Below the pieces are notes generated by a model, which saw only the letters and a list, made by a program, of their open reading frames with translations, ran no database searches and was not told where the DNA came from. A stretch of 59,727 nt of DNA from Oscillospiraceae bacterium (GTDB taxonomy: Bacteria; Bacillota; Clostridia; Oscillospirales; Ruminococcaceae), in assembly GCA_012729855.1 (NCBI GenBank), contig JAAYCI010000025.1, forward strand, positions 1 through 59,727, given 5' to 3'. Each line of letters opens with the position of its first letter. Position 1 is the stretch's first letter. Both the position numbers and the translations under genes were made by a program. Positions 7,687 through 17,201 of the stretch are shown here, one piece after another.

Positions 7687-8649
7687 TTATTCGGCCGCCG
7701 CCGCGGTAATGATGGCCATCTTGTACACTTCCTCGGCGTTGGTGCCGCGGGAAAGGTCGTTGATGGGGGCGTTGATGCCCATCAGGATGGGGCCGATGGC
7801 CTCGAAGTTACCCAGCCGCTGGGCAATTTTGTAGCCGATGTTGCCGGCGTTGATATCGGGGAAGATGAACACGTTGGCCTCGCCCGCCACCTTGGAGTTG
7901 GGGGCTTTGGTCTTGCCCACCTCGGGCACAAAGGCGGCGTCGAACTGCAGCTCGCCGTCCACCGGGAAGTCCAGCTGCATGGCCTTCAGCTTTTCGGTGG
8001 CCTCGCGAATCTTGTCCACCTCGGGGCCCTTGCCGCTGCCCAAGCTGCTGTAGCTCAGCATGGCCACCTTGGGGTCTATGCCAAACAGGCGGGCCATGCC
8101 GGCGGTCTCCACGGCAATCTCCACCAGCTCGTCGGCTGTGGGGAACAGGTTGATGGCGCAGTCGGCCATGGCGTAGCGCTCGCCGGGGCGGTCCATGATA
8201 AAGCAGCTGGACACAATGCTGTTGCCCGGCTTGGTTTTAATAATTTGCAGCGCGGGGCGCACGGTGTCGGCGGTGGAGTAGGTGGCGCCGCCCAGCAGGC
8301 CGTCGGCAATGCCCATCTTCACCAGCATGGTGCCAAAGTAGTTGGTTTTCTGCAGCGCTTCGCGGCACTCCTTCTCGGTCATCTTGCCCTTGCGCAGCTC
8401 AAACATCACCATCACCATCTCGTCCAGCTTTTCATAGCTTTTGGGGTTGATGATCTCAATGCCGTCAATATTGATGTTGGCGTCTTTGGCCACGGCGGCC
8501 ACATCGCTGGGGTTGCCCAGCAAAAGGGGCTCCAGAATGGCCTCCTGCTTCAGGCGGCTGGCGGCGTGCAGTATCCGGGAGTCCTCCCCTTCGGGAAAAA
8601 CCACCTTCCGGGGGTTGGCTTTCAGCTTTTCAATCATTTTTTCAAACAT
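7687..8649 (-). CDS. pta: Phosphate acetyltransferase
   Basis: 320 residues from ATG 8649, which has AGGAGGA six bases before it; the frame stays open further upstream but without homology. Recognisable Pta parts: KVVFPEGEDSRILHAA at the N-terminus, DGLLGGATYSTADTVRPAL in the middle, and FPDINAGNIGYKIAQRLG plus GPILMGINAPINDLSRG at the C-terminus. It interconverts acetyl-CoA and acetyl phosphate, the first step of acetate formation in fermenters. Ack is not next to it. A good promoter precedes it in the divergent interval with the glycosylase gene. Confidence 0.95.
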   Translation of the reverse strand: MFEKMIEKLKANPRKVVFPEGEDSRILHAASRLKQEAILEPLLLGNPSDVAAVAKDANINIDGIEIINPKSYEKLDEMVMVMFELRKGKMTEKECREALQKTNYFGTMLVKMGIADGLLGGATYSTADTVRPALQIIKTKPGNSIVSSCFIMDRPGERYAMADCAINLFPTADELVEIAVETAGMARLFGIDPKVAMLSYSSLGSGKGPEVDKIREATEKLKAMQLDFPVDGELQFDAAFVPEVGKTKAPNSKVAGEANVFIFPDINAGNIGYKIAQRLGNFEAIGPILMGINAPINDLSRGTNAEEVYKMAIITAAAAE

Positions 8650-8806
8650 GAACAGTTCCTCCTGCCGGTTTTTTTGCCTCTGCCGGTGGCAGCGGCTGCT
8701 TGACTTATCACGCGGCCCAGCCGCAAAAATTGCCATGAAACGTATACGGCTGCTTGCGGCAGCCATGCTTACGGCGCATCGTTCCCCACCGCAAAATACC
8801 TTGATA

Positions 8807-8835
8807 AGTATATCACAGCCCCTGCGCCATTTCAA
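8807..8835 (-). promoter_or_regulatory. Sigma-70-type promoter for pta
   Basis: On the minus strand TTGAAA (8835-8830) and TATACT (8812-8807) are 17 bases apart. The start codon lies about 160 bases downstream, so pta would have a long leader. The same 240-bp interval should hold the promoter of the plus-strand glycosylase gene; TATACT at 8848 is a candidate -10 without a clear -35. Confidence 0.55.
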
Positions 8836-8889
8836 TGTGATTTATGGTATACTTAGTCGAAAACAAATTCGTGTAAAGGCTGGTGAACT

Positions 8890-9465
8890 ATGATGCCCAT
8901 GGACTGGGACACCCTGAAAGCGGCCTGCCTGGCCTGCGAAAAATGCGACCTGTGCAAAACGCGCACCCAAGTGGTGTTTGGCACCGGCAGCCCCACCGCC
9001 GAGGTGCTGTTTGTTGGCGAAGGGCCGGGCCAGAAGGAGGACGAGCAGGGCCTGCCCTTTGTGGGGCGCAGCGGCCAGCTGCTGGACGTTTACCTCGAAA
9101 CCATCAAGCTTTCCCGGCAGAAGAACATCTTCATCGCCAACATTGTGAAGTGCCGCCCGCCCGGCAACCGCGACCCCCTGCCCGAAGAGCGCGAAGCCTG
9201 CCTGCCCTGGCTGCGGGAGCAGTTCAGCCTCATTCGGCCCAAAATCATCGTGTGTCTGGGGCGCATTGCGGCGCAGGTGATTATCAAGCCGGACTACGCC
9301 ATTATGAAGGAGCACGGCACCTGGGTGGAAAAGAACGGCGTGTGGATGACCGCCACCCTGCACCCGGCCGCCCTGCTGCGCAACCCCAAGCAAAAACCGC
9401 TGGCCTTTGAGGATTATGTGGCCATACGCGAAAAAATTCACGAGGTGTGCGCCCATACCTATTGA
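8890..9465 (+). CDS. Uracil-DNA glycosylase, family 4 (Fe-S)
   Basis: 191 residues. The N-terminus holds [15 protein letters not shown], supplying Cys ligands of a 4Fe-4S cluster, followed by the family 4 motif [19 protein letters not shown], then [16 protein letters not shown] with another Cys and the ACLPWL Cys, and the catalytic-site loop [11 protein letters not shown] near the C-terminus. This family removes uracil from DNA after cytosine deamination. Two ATG codons in a row make the start 8890 or 8893. It stands alone, diverging from pta, and 21 bp ahead of a large secreted protein. Confidence 0.93.
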   Translation: MMPMDWDTLKAACLACEKCDLCKTRTQVVFGTGSPTAEVLFVGEGPGQKEDEQGLPFVGRSGQLLDVYLETIKLSRQKNIFIANIVKCRPPGNRDPLPEEREACLPWLREQFSLIRPKIIVCLGRIAAQVIIKPDYAIMKEHGTWVEKNGVWMTATLHPAALLRNPKQKPLAFEDYVAIREKIHEVCAHTY

Positions 9466-9486
9466 GGCCCGGTGGGAGGAAACAAC

Positions 9487-12400
9487 ATGAAAAAAAGCGG
9501 ACTGATAACGAAATTATCTGCAATGCTATTAGCCTTTACACTGATTTTTTGCACCGTGCCAACTGCGGCATTTGCACAGGAAAGCCCGGCGGACGAAAGC
9601 CTTGGCATTGCAGAACAGGCAGCAGACAGCAGTGCATCCGATTTTGAACCGGAACTGGATGTTTCCAGCGAGGCTTCTGTGGATACACCAACTGAACCGG
9701 GCCAAAATATGGACGCCGGGAGCGATTCGGTCTCGAATGAAGCATCAGATGTTGGCATAGATGATGCGGACAGCAGCATACCTGATAGCGCCGCTTCAGA
9801 TGCTGTTGACAGCGTGCCCGCTGAAAGTGAAACCACAGACAGCACCCCTGTGGAAAGTGTGCCTTCGGACGGTGAGGCCGACGCTTCCGAGCCGGAGGTG
9901 ACAGAACCGGACAGCGAGCCGGACGCCCTGCCGATGGCGGACGGGCCGGGCGGCGGCCCATTTCTTGGGCAAGTTGGCGCGGTGGCGTCTGATTCCAAAC
10001 CCATAAGCAGCCAGGCTGAACTGGCAAAAATAGGGGCCGACCCCGCCTGGCCCCTGAGCGGGAAATACCACCTGACCGCCAACGTTGACCTGGCTGGGGC
10101 GGCATGGGTGCCCATTGGCAGCGGCACGGCGTCCAATAATTGGTTCACCGGCACGTTCGACGGGCAGGGGTTTGTGATTCGTCACCTGACCATCACAGGG
10201 GATCACCAGTACGCCGGGCTGTTTGGCGGCGCCCGCCAGGCCACCATAAAAAATGTTGGTTTGGAGAACACGAACATAAACACCACGGGCGGCGGCACGG
10301 TATTTGCCGGGGGCATTTGCGGCACGCTTGACAAGGGCTCCATTGAAAACTGCTACAGCACGGGCAGTGTCTCCGCCACAAGCTTGGCCGGCGCACTTGC
10401 CGTGGGCGGCATTTGCGGCAATGCCTATGGCGCCATTAACAATTGCTATAATACAGGCGCTGTGACTGCTGGCGGCTCAAACGCCAACATCATGGTTTAC
10501 GCCGGTGGCATTTGCGGCCAGGCCTACGGTTTTGCCATTGCCACATGCTACAACACCGGGGCGGTGTCCGCCCAGGGGCAATCCGCCATAGGGGGCATTT
10601 GCGGCAGCGCCGATACCATCAACCGCTGCTACAATACCGGCGCGGTGTCCGCCGTTAATACGGGGGAAATATCCTACGCCGGCGGCATTAGCGGCCAGGC
10701 CTCTGCCATAGGTGACTGCTACAACACCGGCGCGGTCTCGGCGGCCACCACCTCGGGGTTTGTTTATTCCGGCGGCATCAGCGGCAGCGGCAACGGCGAG
10801 GCGGCGGCCAGCCGGTGCTACAACCTGGGCGAGGTAACGGCCACCGCACCATCCGGCCACACATGGGGCACCACTGTGGGGGGCATTTGCGCATACGCCG
10901 GCGCGGGAAGCCTGACCGCGGTTGATTGCTACGCGCCACAGCTTTACGGCAGTGTTTGCGGCACGCGGCTCACCACGGCGCAAATGAAGGACGCGGCCAA
11001 TTTCGCGGGATTTGATTTTGTAAATGTATGGAACATTGTGCCCACGGCAAACCAGGGCTATCCATTTTTGCGCGGCTTCCCTGCGCCCGCAGCGGACATT
11101 GTAGAGCCCGCCCAAATTGTAAAAGTAAAGCTGTCTCAAACCAGCCTGCGCCTTGTGGCCAAGAACAGCGCCACGGTTAGTGCCATAGTGCTGTATGCAG
11201 ACGGCAGCACCTCGGGCGAGGGCCTGGTGTGGAGCAGCAGCAAAACATCTGTGGCCAAGGTGCAAAACGGCAAGATCACCGCCGGGAAAAAGGCGGGCAG
11301 CGCCAAGATAACCGCCACGGCCGAAAATGGTAAAAGCGCTACCGTTACGGTAAAGGTGGTGAAAAAAGCGGTTAAGGCCACCAAGGTGGCCATTTCGGGC
11401 GTGTCCCAGGTATTGGGCGCAGGACAAACCGCCACGCTGAAAGCCAAAATCAGCCCCTCCAGCGCCACGGGCGCCGCAGTGAAATGGAAAAGCAGCAACC
11501 CCTCGGTAGCCCGCATAGACGCCGTGGGGAACCTGACGGCCATAAACGCCGGCAGTACCAAAATCACACTGAGCGCCGGCAAAAAAACAGCCCGCATCAC
11601 GGTGCGTGTGCTGGCGGGCGAGCCGGTTTCGGTGTTGACCTGCGGCCTGAGCGAAGCGGGCATGAAAAAAGATATCAAAAAGCGCTGGAAGAGCGTGTCG
11701 GCCTCCGGCACAAGCAGCATTTACGCTTCCCAGCCCAGTACAAAAGCGCCCTTTAGGGCGGGCAGCCTGACGCAGGCGGCCCAAAAAGACGCGCTGAACG
11801 CCCTCAATTTTTGCCGGTATCTCTCCGGGTTGCCGGCGGTAAGCGCACAGGACGACCTCACCAGCCTGGCCCAGCACGCCGCCGTCATCAACGCGGCCCA
11901 AGGGGGCCTGAGCCACTACCCTGCCCGGCTGGAGGATATGTCGCAGAGCTTTTACGAGGCCGCTTACAACGGCAGCCGCAGCAGCAACCTGGCTTATGGT
12001 TACGGCACGTTGACCGATACCATTTTCCGTGGGTGGATGTGGGATGAAGACGCCAGCAACATTGACCGTGTGGGGCACCGCCGCTGGGCGCTGAACCCCG
12101 GCATGCAATACACAGGCTTTGGGCAGGCCGGCACCTACACCGCCATGTACGCAATCGACAGATCCCGGGAGGAGGCCGTAGACTATGAGGCCATAGCCTA
12201 CCCCGCCGGCCCGGCATTTCCCAACAACCTGTTTGCGGCAAGCACCCCCTGGAGTATCAGCCTGAACCCCAAACAGTACCAGGCGCCCGAGCTTGCCGAT
12301 ATTAAGGTAACGCTTACGGGCGGCGGGAAAACCTGGGTATTTACAAAGGCCAAGTCAAAATTTTCGGGCAACTACCTCAATGTCAGCACAGAGGGCTATG

Positions 12401-12540
12401 GCAGCGGTGGTTGCATTATTTTCCGGCCGTCGGGCGTGTCCGCCTATTCCGGCGATTACACCGTTACCGTGGAGGGCCTGAAAGATATTGATGGCGCGGC
12501 TGTGCACATCAACTACACCGTCAACTTCTTTTCACTTTGA
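9487..12540 (+). CDS. Large secreted protein with GLUG repeats, two Big_2 domains and a CAP domain
   Basis: 1017 residues from ATG 9487 (GGAGGA seven bases before; the upstream GTG is too close to the site). Order of parts: signal peptide with AFAQE cleavage region (1-35), a Ser/Asp/Glu-rich low-complexity stretch (about 36-155), a GLUG-type repeat block (about 195-490) with units such as YAGGICGQA and CYNTGAV, two bacterial Ig-like Big_2 domains (about 540-628 and 629-711; WSSSKTSVAKV and WKSSNPSVARI), then a CAP/SCP-like domain (about 765-895) with FCRYLSGLPAV and VGHRRWALNP, and a short beta-rich tail. No LPxTG, SLH or transmembrane anchor is visible, so it is secreted or held by an unknown means. 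The CAP domain keeps a His (HYPARL) and the WALNP segment. Function unknown; adhesion is a guess. Confidence 0.8.
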   Translation: MKKSGLITKLSAMLLAFTLIFCTVPTAAFAQESPADESLGIAEQAADSSASDFEPELDVSSEASVDTPTEPGQNMDAGSDSVSNEASDVGIDDADSSIPDSAASDAVDSVPAESETTDSTPVESVPSDGEADASEPEVTEPDSEPDALPMADGPGGGPFLGQVGAVASDSKPISSQAELAKIGADPAWPLSGKYHLTANVDLAGAAWVPIGSGTASNNWFTGTFDGQGFVIRHLTITGDHQYAGLFGGARQATIKNVGLENTNINTTGGGTVFAGGICGTLDKGSIENCYSTGSVSATSLAGALAVGGICGNAYGAINNCYNTGAVTAGGSNANIMVYAGGICGQAYGFAIATCYNTGAVSAQGQSAIGGICGSADTINRCYNTGAVSAVNTGEISYAGGISGQASAIGDCYNTGAVSAATTSGFVYSGGISGSGNGEAAASRCYNLGEVTATAPSGHTWGTTVGGICAYAGAGSLTAVDCYAPQLYGSVCGTRLTTAQMKDAANFAGFDFVNVWNIVPTANQGYPFLRGFPAPAADIVEPAQIVKVKLSQTSLRLVAKNSATVSAIVLYADGSTSGEGLVWSSSKTSVAKVQNGKITAGKKAGSAKITATAENGKSATVTVKVVKKAVKATKVAISGVSQVLGAGQTATLKAKISPSSATGAAVKWKSSNPSVARIDAVGNLTAINAGSTKITLSAGKKTARITVRVLAGEPVSVLTCGLSEAGMKKDIKKRWKSVSASGTSSIYASQPSTKAPFRAGSLTQAAQKDALNALNFCRYLSGLPAVSAQDDLTSLAQHAAVINAAQGGLSHYPARLEDMSQSFYEAAYNGSRSSNLAYGYGTLTDTIFRGWMWDEDASNIDRVGHRRWALNPGMQYTGFGQAGTYTAMYAIDRSREEAVDYEAIAYPAGPAFPNNLFAASTPWSISLNPKQYQAPELADIKVTLTGGGKTWVFTKAKSKFSGNYLNVSTEGYGSGGCIIFRPSGVSAYSGDYTVTVEGLKDIDGAAVHINYTVNFFSL

Positions 12541-12553
12541 TTATTTAAACAAG

Positions 12554-12581
12554 GAGCCCTCCGAACATAGCCGGAGGGCTC
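12554..12581 (+). terminator. Terminator between the surface protein and polC
   Basis: A 10-bp perfect stem GAGCCCTCCG/CGGAGGGCTC with an 8-base loop, 14 bases after the surface-protein stop and about 55 bases beyond the polC stop on the other strand, so it may serve both genes. T runs are short on both sides. Confidence 0.7.
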
Positions 12582-12635
12582 TTGACTTATTCTCTGCGTT
12601 TTTTGCAATGCCGCCTTACCGTTTGCCGGCGTTTG

Positions 12636-15600
12636 CTAAAAAAACGACACTTGGTTGCTTTTGGGCAGGCGGCTTAGCGCGCCGGCCTTTTCCAGCGCGT
12701 CAATAACAGCACTGGATACCCCCGAGGCGCTTTGCAGCTCCTCGATGGACAGGTACTGCTGCCCGGCGTTGGTGGCTTCCTCCAGCCCGGTGGCCGCCGT
12801 GATGCCCACCCCGCGCAGCGAAAGGAAGGGCAGCCGGATTTTGCCGTCCTCCAGGCCATAGCGGGTGGCGCTGCTCTTGCCCAGTTCTATGGGCAGAAAC
12901 TCAAAGCCGCGTGCCAGCGCCTCGTTTACCAGCTGCAGCGAGGCCAGCGTGTCCTCGTCCTTGGCGGTTTTTTCCTCGCGCAGTTTGGCGGTCAGCTGTT
13001 TGATATGCTGCTGGGCCACCTTTTTACCGCCCACAGCCGCCTCGTAGTCAATGTCCTGCCCGCGCACCGTGAAATAGGTGGCGTAAAAGGCCAGCGGGTG
13101 GTATATTTTAAACCACATCATCCGGATGGCCGAGATCAAATAAGCCACGGCATGCGCTTTTGGGAACATGTATTTGATTTTTCGGCAGCTCTCCAGGTAC
13201 CACTGGGGCACATCATGGGCGCGCAGGTCGGCCTCCACCCCGTCGGGGAAGCCACCCGTGGCCACCTTGCCTTTGCGCGTCAGCTCCATCACGTCGAAGG
13301 CGGTTTTGGGCGCCACGCCTTTGTGCAGCAGGGCGGTCATGATGCTGTCCCGCGTGCCAATCACGTCGGAGATGGTGCAGGTTTTATTGCGGATAAGCTC
13401 CTGCGCGTTCCCGCTCCACACGTCGGTGCCGTGGGACAGGCCGGAAATCTGTATCAAATCGCCAAAGTTCTTGGGCTGGGCCTCTATCAGCATCTGGCGC
13501 ACAAAGCCCGTGCCCAGCTCGGGAATGCCAAAGGTGCCGGTCTCGCTCTGAATGTCCTCACTTGTCACGCCCAGCGCGTCGGTGCTCACCAGCAGGCTGA
13601 TCACCTGCGGGTCGTTCATGGGCACGTCGTCCATTTTAATGCCGGTCATGTCCTCCAGGTACTTGTACATGGTGGGCACGTCGTGGCCCAGTTCGTCCAG
13701 CTTCAGCAGGGTTTCGTGCAGGTATTTAAACTCGAAATGGGTGGTGATGACGCCCTTTTCCTTGCTGTCGGCCGGGTGCTGGATGGGGCAAAAGTCGTAG
13801 ATGTCGTGGTCGGCCGGCACCACCACCATGCCGCCGGGGTGCTGCCCGGTGGTTTTTTTTACGCCCGTGCAGCCCTGAATCAGGCGGTCCTGCTCGGCGC
13901 CGCTCACCACCAGGCCGCGTTCGTCCAGGTAATTTTTCACATAGCCAAACGCGGTTTTGTCCTTCAGGCCGCTCACGGTGCCGGCGCGGTATACGTACTC
14001 TTTGCCAAACAACTCTTCCGTGTATTTGTGGGCCTGCGCCTGGTACTCGCCCGAGAAGTTCAGGTCGATGTCGGGCTCCTTGTCGCCATCGAAGCCCAGG
14101 AAGGTCTCAAACGGTATCTCATGGCCGTCGCCCATCAGTTTTGCGCCACACACCGGGCAGGTTTTGTCGGGCAGGTCGAACCCGCTGGCCACGCTGCCGT
14201 CGGTGAAGAACTCGCTGTGCTGGCAGGCCGGGCACAGGTAATGGGGCGGCAGCGGGTTTACCTCGGAGATAGCCGCCAGGTTGGCCACCGCAGACGAGCC
14301 CACCGACCCCCGGCTGCCCACCAGGTACCCATGCTCCTCCGAGTTTTTCACCAGCTTCTGCGCCAGCACATACAGCACCGCATACCCGTGCTTGATGATG
14401 GAATCCAGCTCCTGCCGCAGCCGCTTCTCCACCAGCTCGGGCAAGGGGTTGCCATAGCGCTTATAGGCGTTTTCCATCGTGGTTTCGCGCAGTATTTCGT
14501 CCGAGCCCTCTATCTTGGGCGTAAAGGTGCCCTTGGGAATGGGCCGCACGCCGGGGTCTATCCAATTGGCCACCTGGTTGGGTGCGGCCACCACCACGTC
14601 ATAGGCGTCATCCTGGCCCAGGTAGGCAAATTCCGCCAGCATTTCGTCGGTGGTGCGGTAATAAAGAGGCGCCTGGTTGTCGGCGTCGTTAAAGCCCATG
14701 CCGGCCTGCAAAATGGCGCGGAATACGGCGTCCTTCGGCTGCATGAAGTGCACGTCGCCGGTGGCAACCACCGGCTTACCCAGCTTGCGGCCCAGTTCCA
14801 AAATCTGCCGGTTGTAGGCCTCCAGCGTCTCCCGGCTTTCCACGCGGCCATCCCGCAGCAGAAATTCATTATTGCCGGTGGGCTGTATCTCCAAAAAGTC
14901 GTAATAGCCGGCAATCATCTCCAGGTCTTCCGGTTTTTTATCGTCTAAAATAGCGCGGTAAAGCTCACCTGCTTCACAGGCGGTACCCAGTATCAGGCCC
15001 TCGCGGTGGCGGTCCAGCAGGCTGCGCGGCACCCGCGGCCCCCGGCTTTTGCCGGTGGAGAAGTATTCCAAATGGCTTTCGGAGATGATGCGGTAGAGGT
15101 TTTTCAGCCCGGTTTGGTTCTGCACCAGGGCAATCAGGTGGTAGTTCCGCCGCGAGAGCGCCCGCCGGCTGCCGATGCCGGTATTCAGTTTTTCCAGGCG
15201 CGTTACCTGCCGGGCGTCTATCTCCTCCAGCATTTTCACAAAAATGGCGGCCAGCGCCAGGGCGTCGTCTACCGCGCGGTGGTGGTTGAAGGGCGGTATC
15301 TTCAGGTGCTTGGCCACGGCGTCCAGCCGGTAGCTGCGCAGCTCGGTGTAAAGTGCCTGGGCTAAAGTCAACGTGTCTATGGCCGGCAGGGTAAATTCCA
15401 GCCCGGCGGCCCGGGCGGCTTCTTCAATAAAGCGCATGTCAAAGTCGTGGGCGTTGTGGGCCACCAGCACGGCGCCTTGGGCAAAGGCCAAAAAGTTGGC
15501 CACCACACCGGCCACGGGCGGGGCGCCGGCCACCATCTCATCGGTGATGCCGGTCAGCTTGATGATCTCTTTGGGGATGGGCCGGCCGGGGTCAACAAAG

Positions 15601-17072
15601 CTATGGAAGCGCTCTTTCACTTCCCCGCCCTCCACCACAACGGCGCCTATTTCGGTAATGGCGTCGTTCCGGGGCGAAAGGCCGGTGGTCTCAATGTCGA
15701 ACACCACAAAGCGCGTGCCGGCCAGGTTGCCTTCCGCGCCGCCGGCCAGCACCGGCACCTTGTCGTCCACAAAATACAGCTCGGAGCCGTAAATCACTTT
15801 AAAGTCCGGGTGGGTTTTGCGCACGGCATCGCAGGCCAGCATGGCCTCGGGGTAGGCCTGCACCACCCCGTGGTCGGTGATGGCCACGGCTTTATGGCCC
15901 ATGGCCGCGGCGGTGCGTACCACCTCGCCGGGGTCGCACAGGGCGTCCATGGCGCTTAAGCGGGTATGCAGGTGCAGCTCCACCCGGGGCGTTTTGGCGG
16001 TGTCTGCCTTTTGCTTTTTTTGCACCCGCATCACGTTGGTGGGGCGCAGCACATGGTCGCCGGCGTAGCGGTCGTACACGCATTCGCCCTGCACCACCAG
16101 CGTGTCGCCCTTGGAAACATTCTCCAGCTTCCCCGGCTTCTTGTTCAGCGGCACCAGCTGCTTTACCGTCACACTGCCGGTGTAGTCGGTGATGGAAACG
16201 GTGACCAGCCGGTTCTGGGCCAGCTGGCGCACCTCGCTGGCAAACACATCGCCCCACACCATACAGCGGCCGGTGCCCTCCTGCACCTGTTCAATGGGCG
16301 TCAGGCTTTTGGGGTTCACATGCTCGCCCAGCAGCAGCTCGGCCTGGGGGTTCTCCAGCTCCAGCGTCGCACCCGCCGGCAGGGTGATTTTCCGGCCCTT
16401 GGCCCTTCCCCGCTGGGTTGGCTGGCGCGGCGGGGCACTGGGCGGGGGCGTTTCTTCCATCATAGGCGGCGGGGCATCGCTGTCGTCTGCCCAAGGGGGG
16501 GCATCATCGTCACCGGCCAAGGGCGGGGCTTGTGCCTCCTCTTCCTGACGCTTCATCTCTGTGCTTGCCTGCGCGGGAGCTGCTGATAAAGCCGCGGCCG
16601 CCGCTGTGCCCTGCACCAGCTCGACGGTTGGGCGGGTGCCGCAGCGCGTTTCAAGCAAATCCTCCAGCGCTTTAGGCAGGCCGATTTCCGTTAAAAGGGC
16701 ACTGCCGGCCGAAAATTTTAAGGTGATCCGCGTGCCGGCCAGCTCGGCCTGCACCCCATTCAGGTAGCCGTTCAGCGGCAGGCCCCTGTCCCGCAATTCC
16801 AGCAGCAACTCATGTATGCCATCGGCCGTCAGGGCCGCCCAGGGGAAGGCCACCTCAAGCTGCACCCGGGTGTGGGGCAGCACATCAGAAAGAGCGCGAT
16901 TCAAAGCCTCGCGCTCTTTGCCTGCCAGCGGGCGGCTGTACCGGCACAGCACCTGCACCTGCGTGCCGTCTTCCAGCACCTGCACCCGCTCCACTACTAT
17001 ATCTGAACCAAGCGAGGAAAGCTGCGCCTCCCGCTCAATGCCGGGGCACAAGTCTTTTAGCGCCAAGCCCAT
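12636..17072 (-). CDS. polC: DNA polymerase III alpha subunit, PolC type
   Basis: 1478 residues from ATG 17072 (GGGAGG nine bases upstream), slightly longer than typical PolC. In order: an N-terminal region with a low-complexity acidic/proline linker (about 215-250), an OB-fold segment, the PHP start VELHLHTRLSAMDAL with ITDHG, the inserted DnaQ-like 3'-5' exonuclease (VVFDIETTGLSPRND, AHNAHDFDMRF, HRAVDDALA), the PHP remainder, and the polymerase core (GSRGSVGSS, DIDLNFSGEY with catalytic Asp pairs, zinc Cys pairs LCPACQHSEF and CPVCGAKL). PolC is the leading-strand replicase in low-GC-type Gram-positives. It closes the run uppS-cdsA-dxr-rseP-ispG-polC. Confidence 0.98.
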   Translation of the reverse strand: MGLALKDLCPGIEREAQLSSLGSDIVVERVQVLEDGTQVQVLCRYSRPLAGKEREALNRALSDVLPHTRVQLEVAFPWAALTADGIHELLLELRDRGLPLNGYLNGVQAELAGTRITLKFSAGSALLTEIGLPKALEDLLETRCGTRPTVELVQGTAAAAALSAAPAQASTEMKRQEEEAQAPPLAGDDDAPPWADDSDAPPPMMEETPPPSAPPRQPTQRGRAKGRKITLPAGATLELENPQAELLLGEHVNPKSLTPIEQVQEGTGRCMVWGDVFASEVRQLAQNRLVTVSITDYTGSVTVKQLVPLNKKPGKLENVSKGDTLVVQGECVYDRYAGDHVLRPTNVMRVQKKQKADTAKTPRVELHLHTRLSAMDALCDPGEVVRTAAAMGHKAVAITDHGVVQAYPEAMLACDAVRKTHPDFKVIYGSELYFVDDKVPVLAGGAEGNLAGTRFVVFDIETTGLSPRNDAITEIGAVVVEGGEVKERFHSFVDPGRPIPKEIIKLTGITDEMVAGAPPVAGVVANFLAFAQGAVLVAHNAHDFDMRFIEEAARAAGLEFTLPAIDTLTLAQALYTELRSYRLDAVAKHLKIPPFNHHRAVDDALALAAIFVKMLEEIDARQVTRLEKLNTGIGSRRALSRRNYHLIALVQNQTGLKNLYRIISESHLEYFSTGKSRGPRVPRSLLDRHREGLILGTACEAGELYRAILDDKKPEDLEMIAGYYDFLEIQPTGNNEFLLRDGRVESRETLEAYNRQILELGRKLGKPVVATGDVHFMQPKDAVFRAILQAGMGFNDADNQAPLYYRTTDEMLAEFAYLGQDDAYDVVVAAPNQVANWIDPGVRPIPKGTFTPKIEGSDEILRETTMENAYKRYGNPLPELVEKRLRQELDSIIKHGYAVLYVLAQKLVKNSEEHGYLVGSRGSVGSSAVANLAAISEVNPLPPHYLCPACQHSEFFTDGSVASGFDLPDKTCPVCGAKLMGDGHEIPFETFLGFDGDKEPDIDLNFSGEYQAQAHKYTEELFGKEYVYRAGTVSGLKDKTAFGYVKNYLDERGLVVSGAEQDRLIQGCTGVKKTTGQHPGGMVVVPADHDIYDFCPIQHPADSKEKGVITTHFEFKYLHETLLKLDELGHDVPTMYKYLEDMTGIKMDDVPMNDPQVISLLVSTDALGVTSEDIQSETGTFGIPELGTGFVRQMLIEAQPKNFGDLIQISGLSHGTDVWSGNAQELIRNKTCTISDVIGTRDSIMTALLHKGVAPKTAFDVMELTRKGKVATGGFPDGVEADLRAHDVPQWYLESCRKIKYMFPKAHAVAYLISAIRMMWFKIYHPLAFYATYFTVRGQDIDYEAAVGGKKVAQQHIKQLTAKLREEKTAKDEDTLASLQLVNEALARGFEFLPIELGKSSATRYGLEDGKIRLPFLSLRGVGITAATGLEEATNAGQQYLSIEELQSASGVSSAVIDALEKAGALSRLPKSNQVSFF

Positions 17073-17201
17073 GTCATCAAACCTCCCACACCCCGTTGTT
17101 TTGCGGCCGCGGCACAGCGCCGCGGCGGTTATGATACCCCATTTTTTATCCAATAACCTGCCGCCGGGTTCCCGCATGTGCGCGGCAGGTTTATGCTTCG
17201 T

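Noticed and set aside
10477..12108. Minus-strand frame opposite the surface protein
   Set aside because: Repeat-rich antisense shadow of the GLUG and Big_2 region without start signals.
12732..14948. Long plus-strand frame (738 codons) inside polC
   Set aside because: It is antisense to a fully conserved polC and is rich in His/Gly/Val from reversed codons; no domain is visible.
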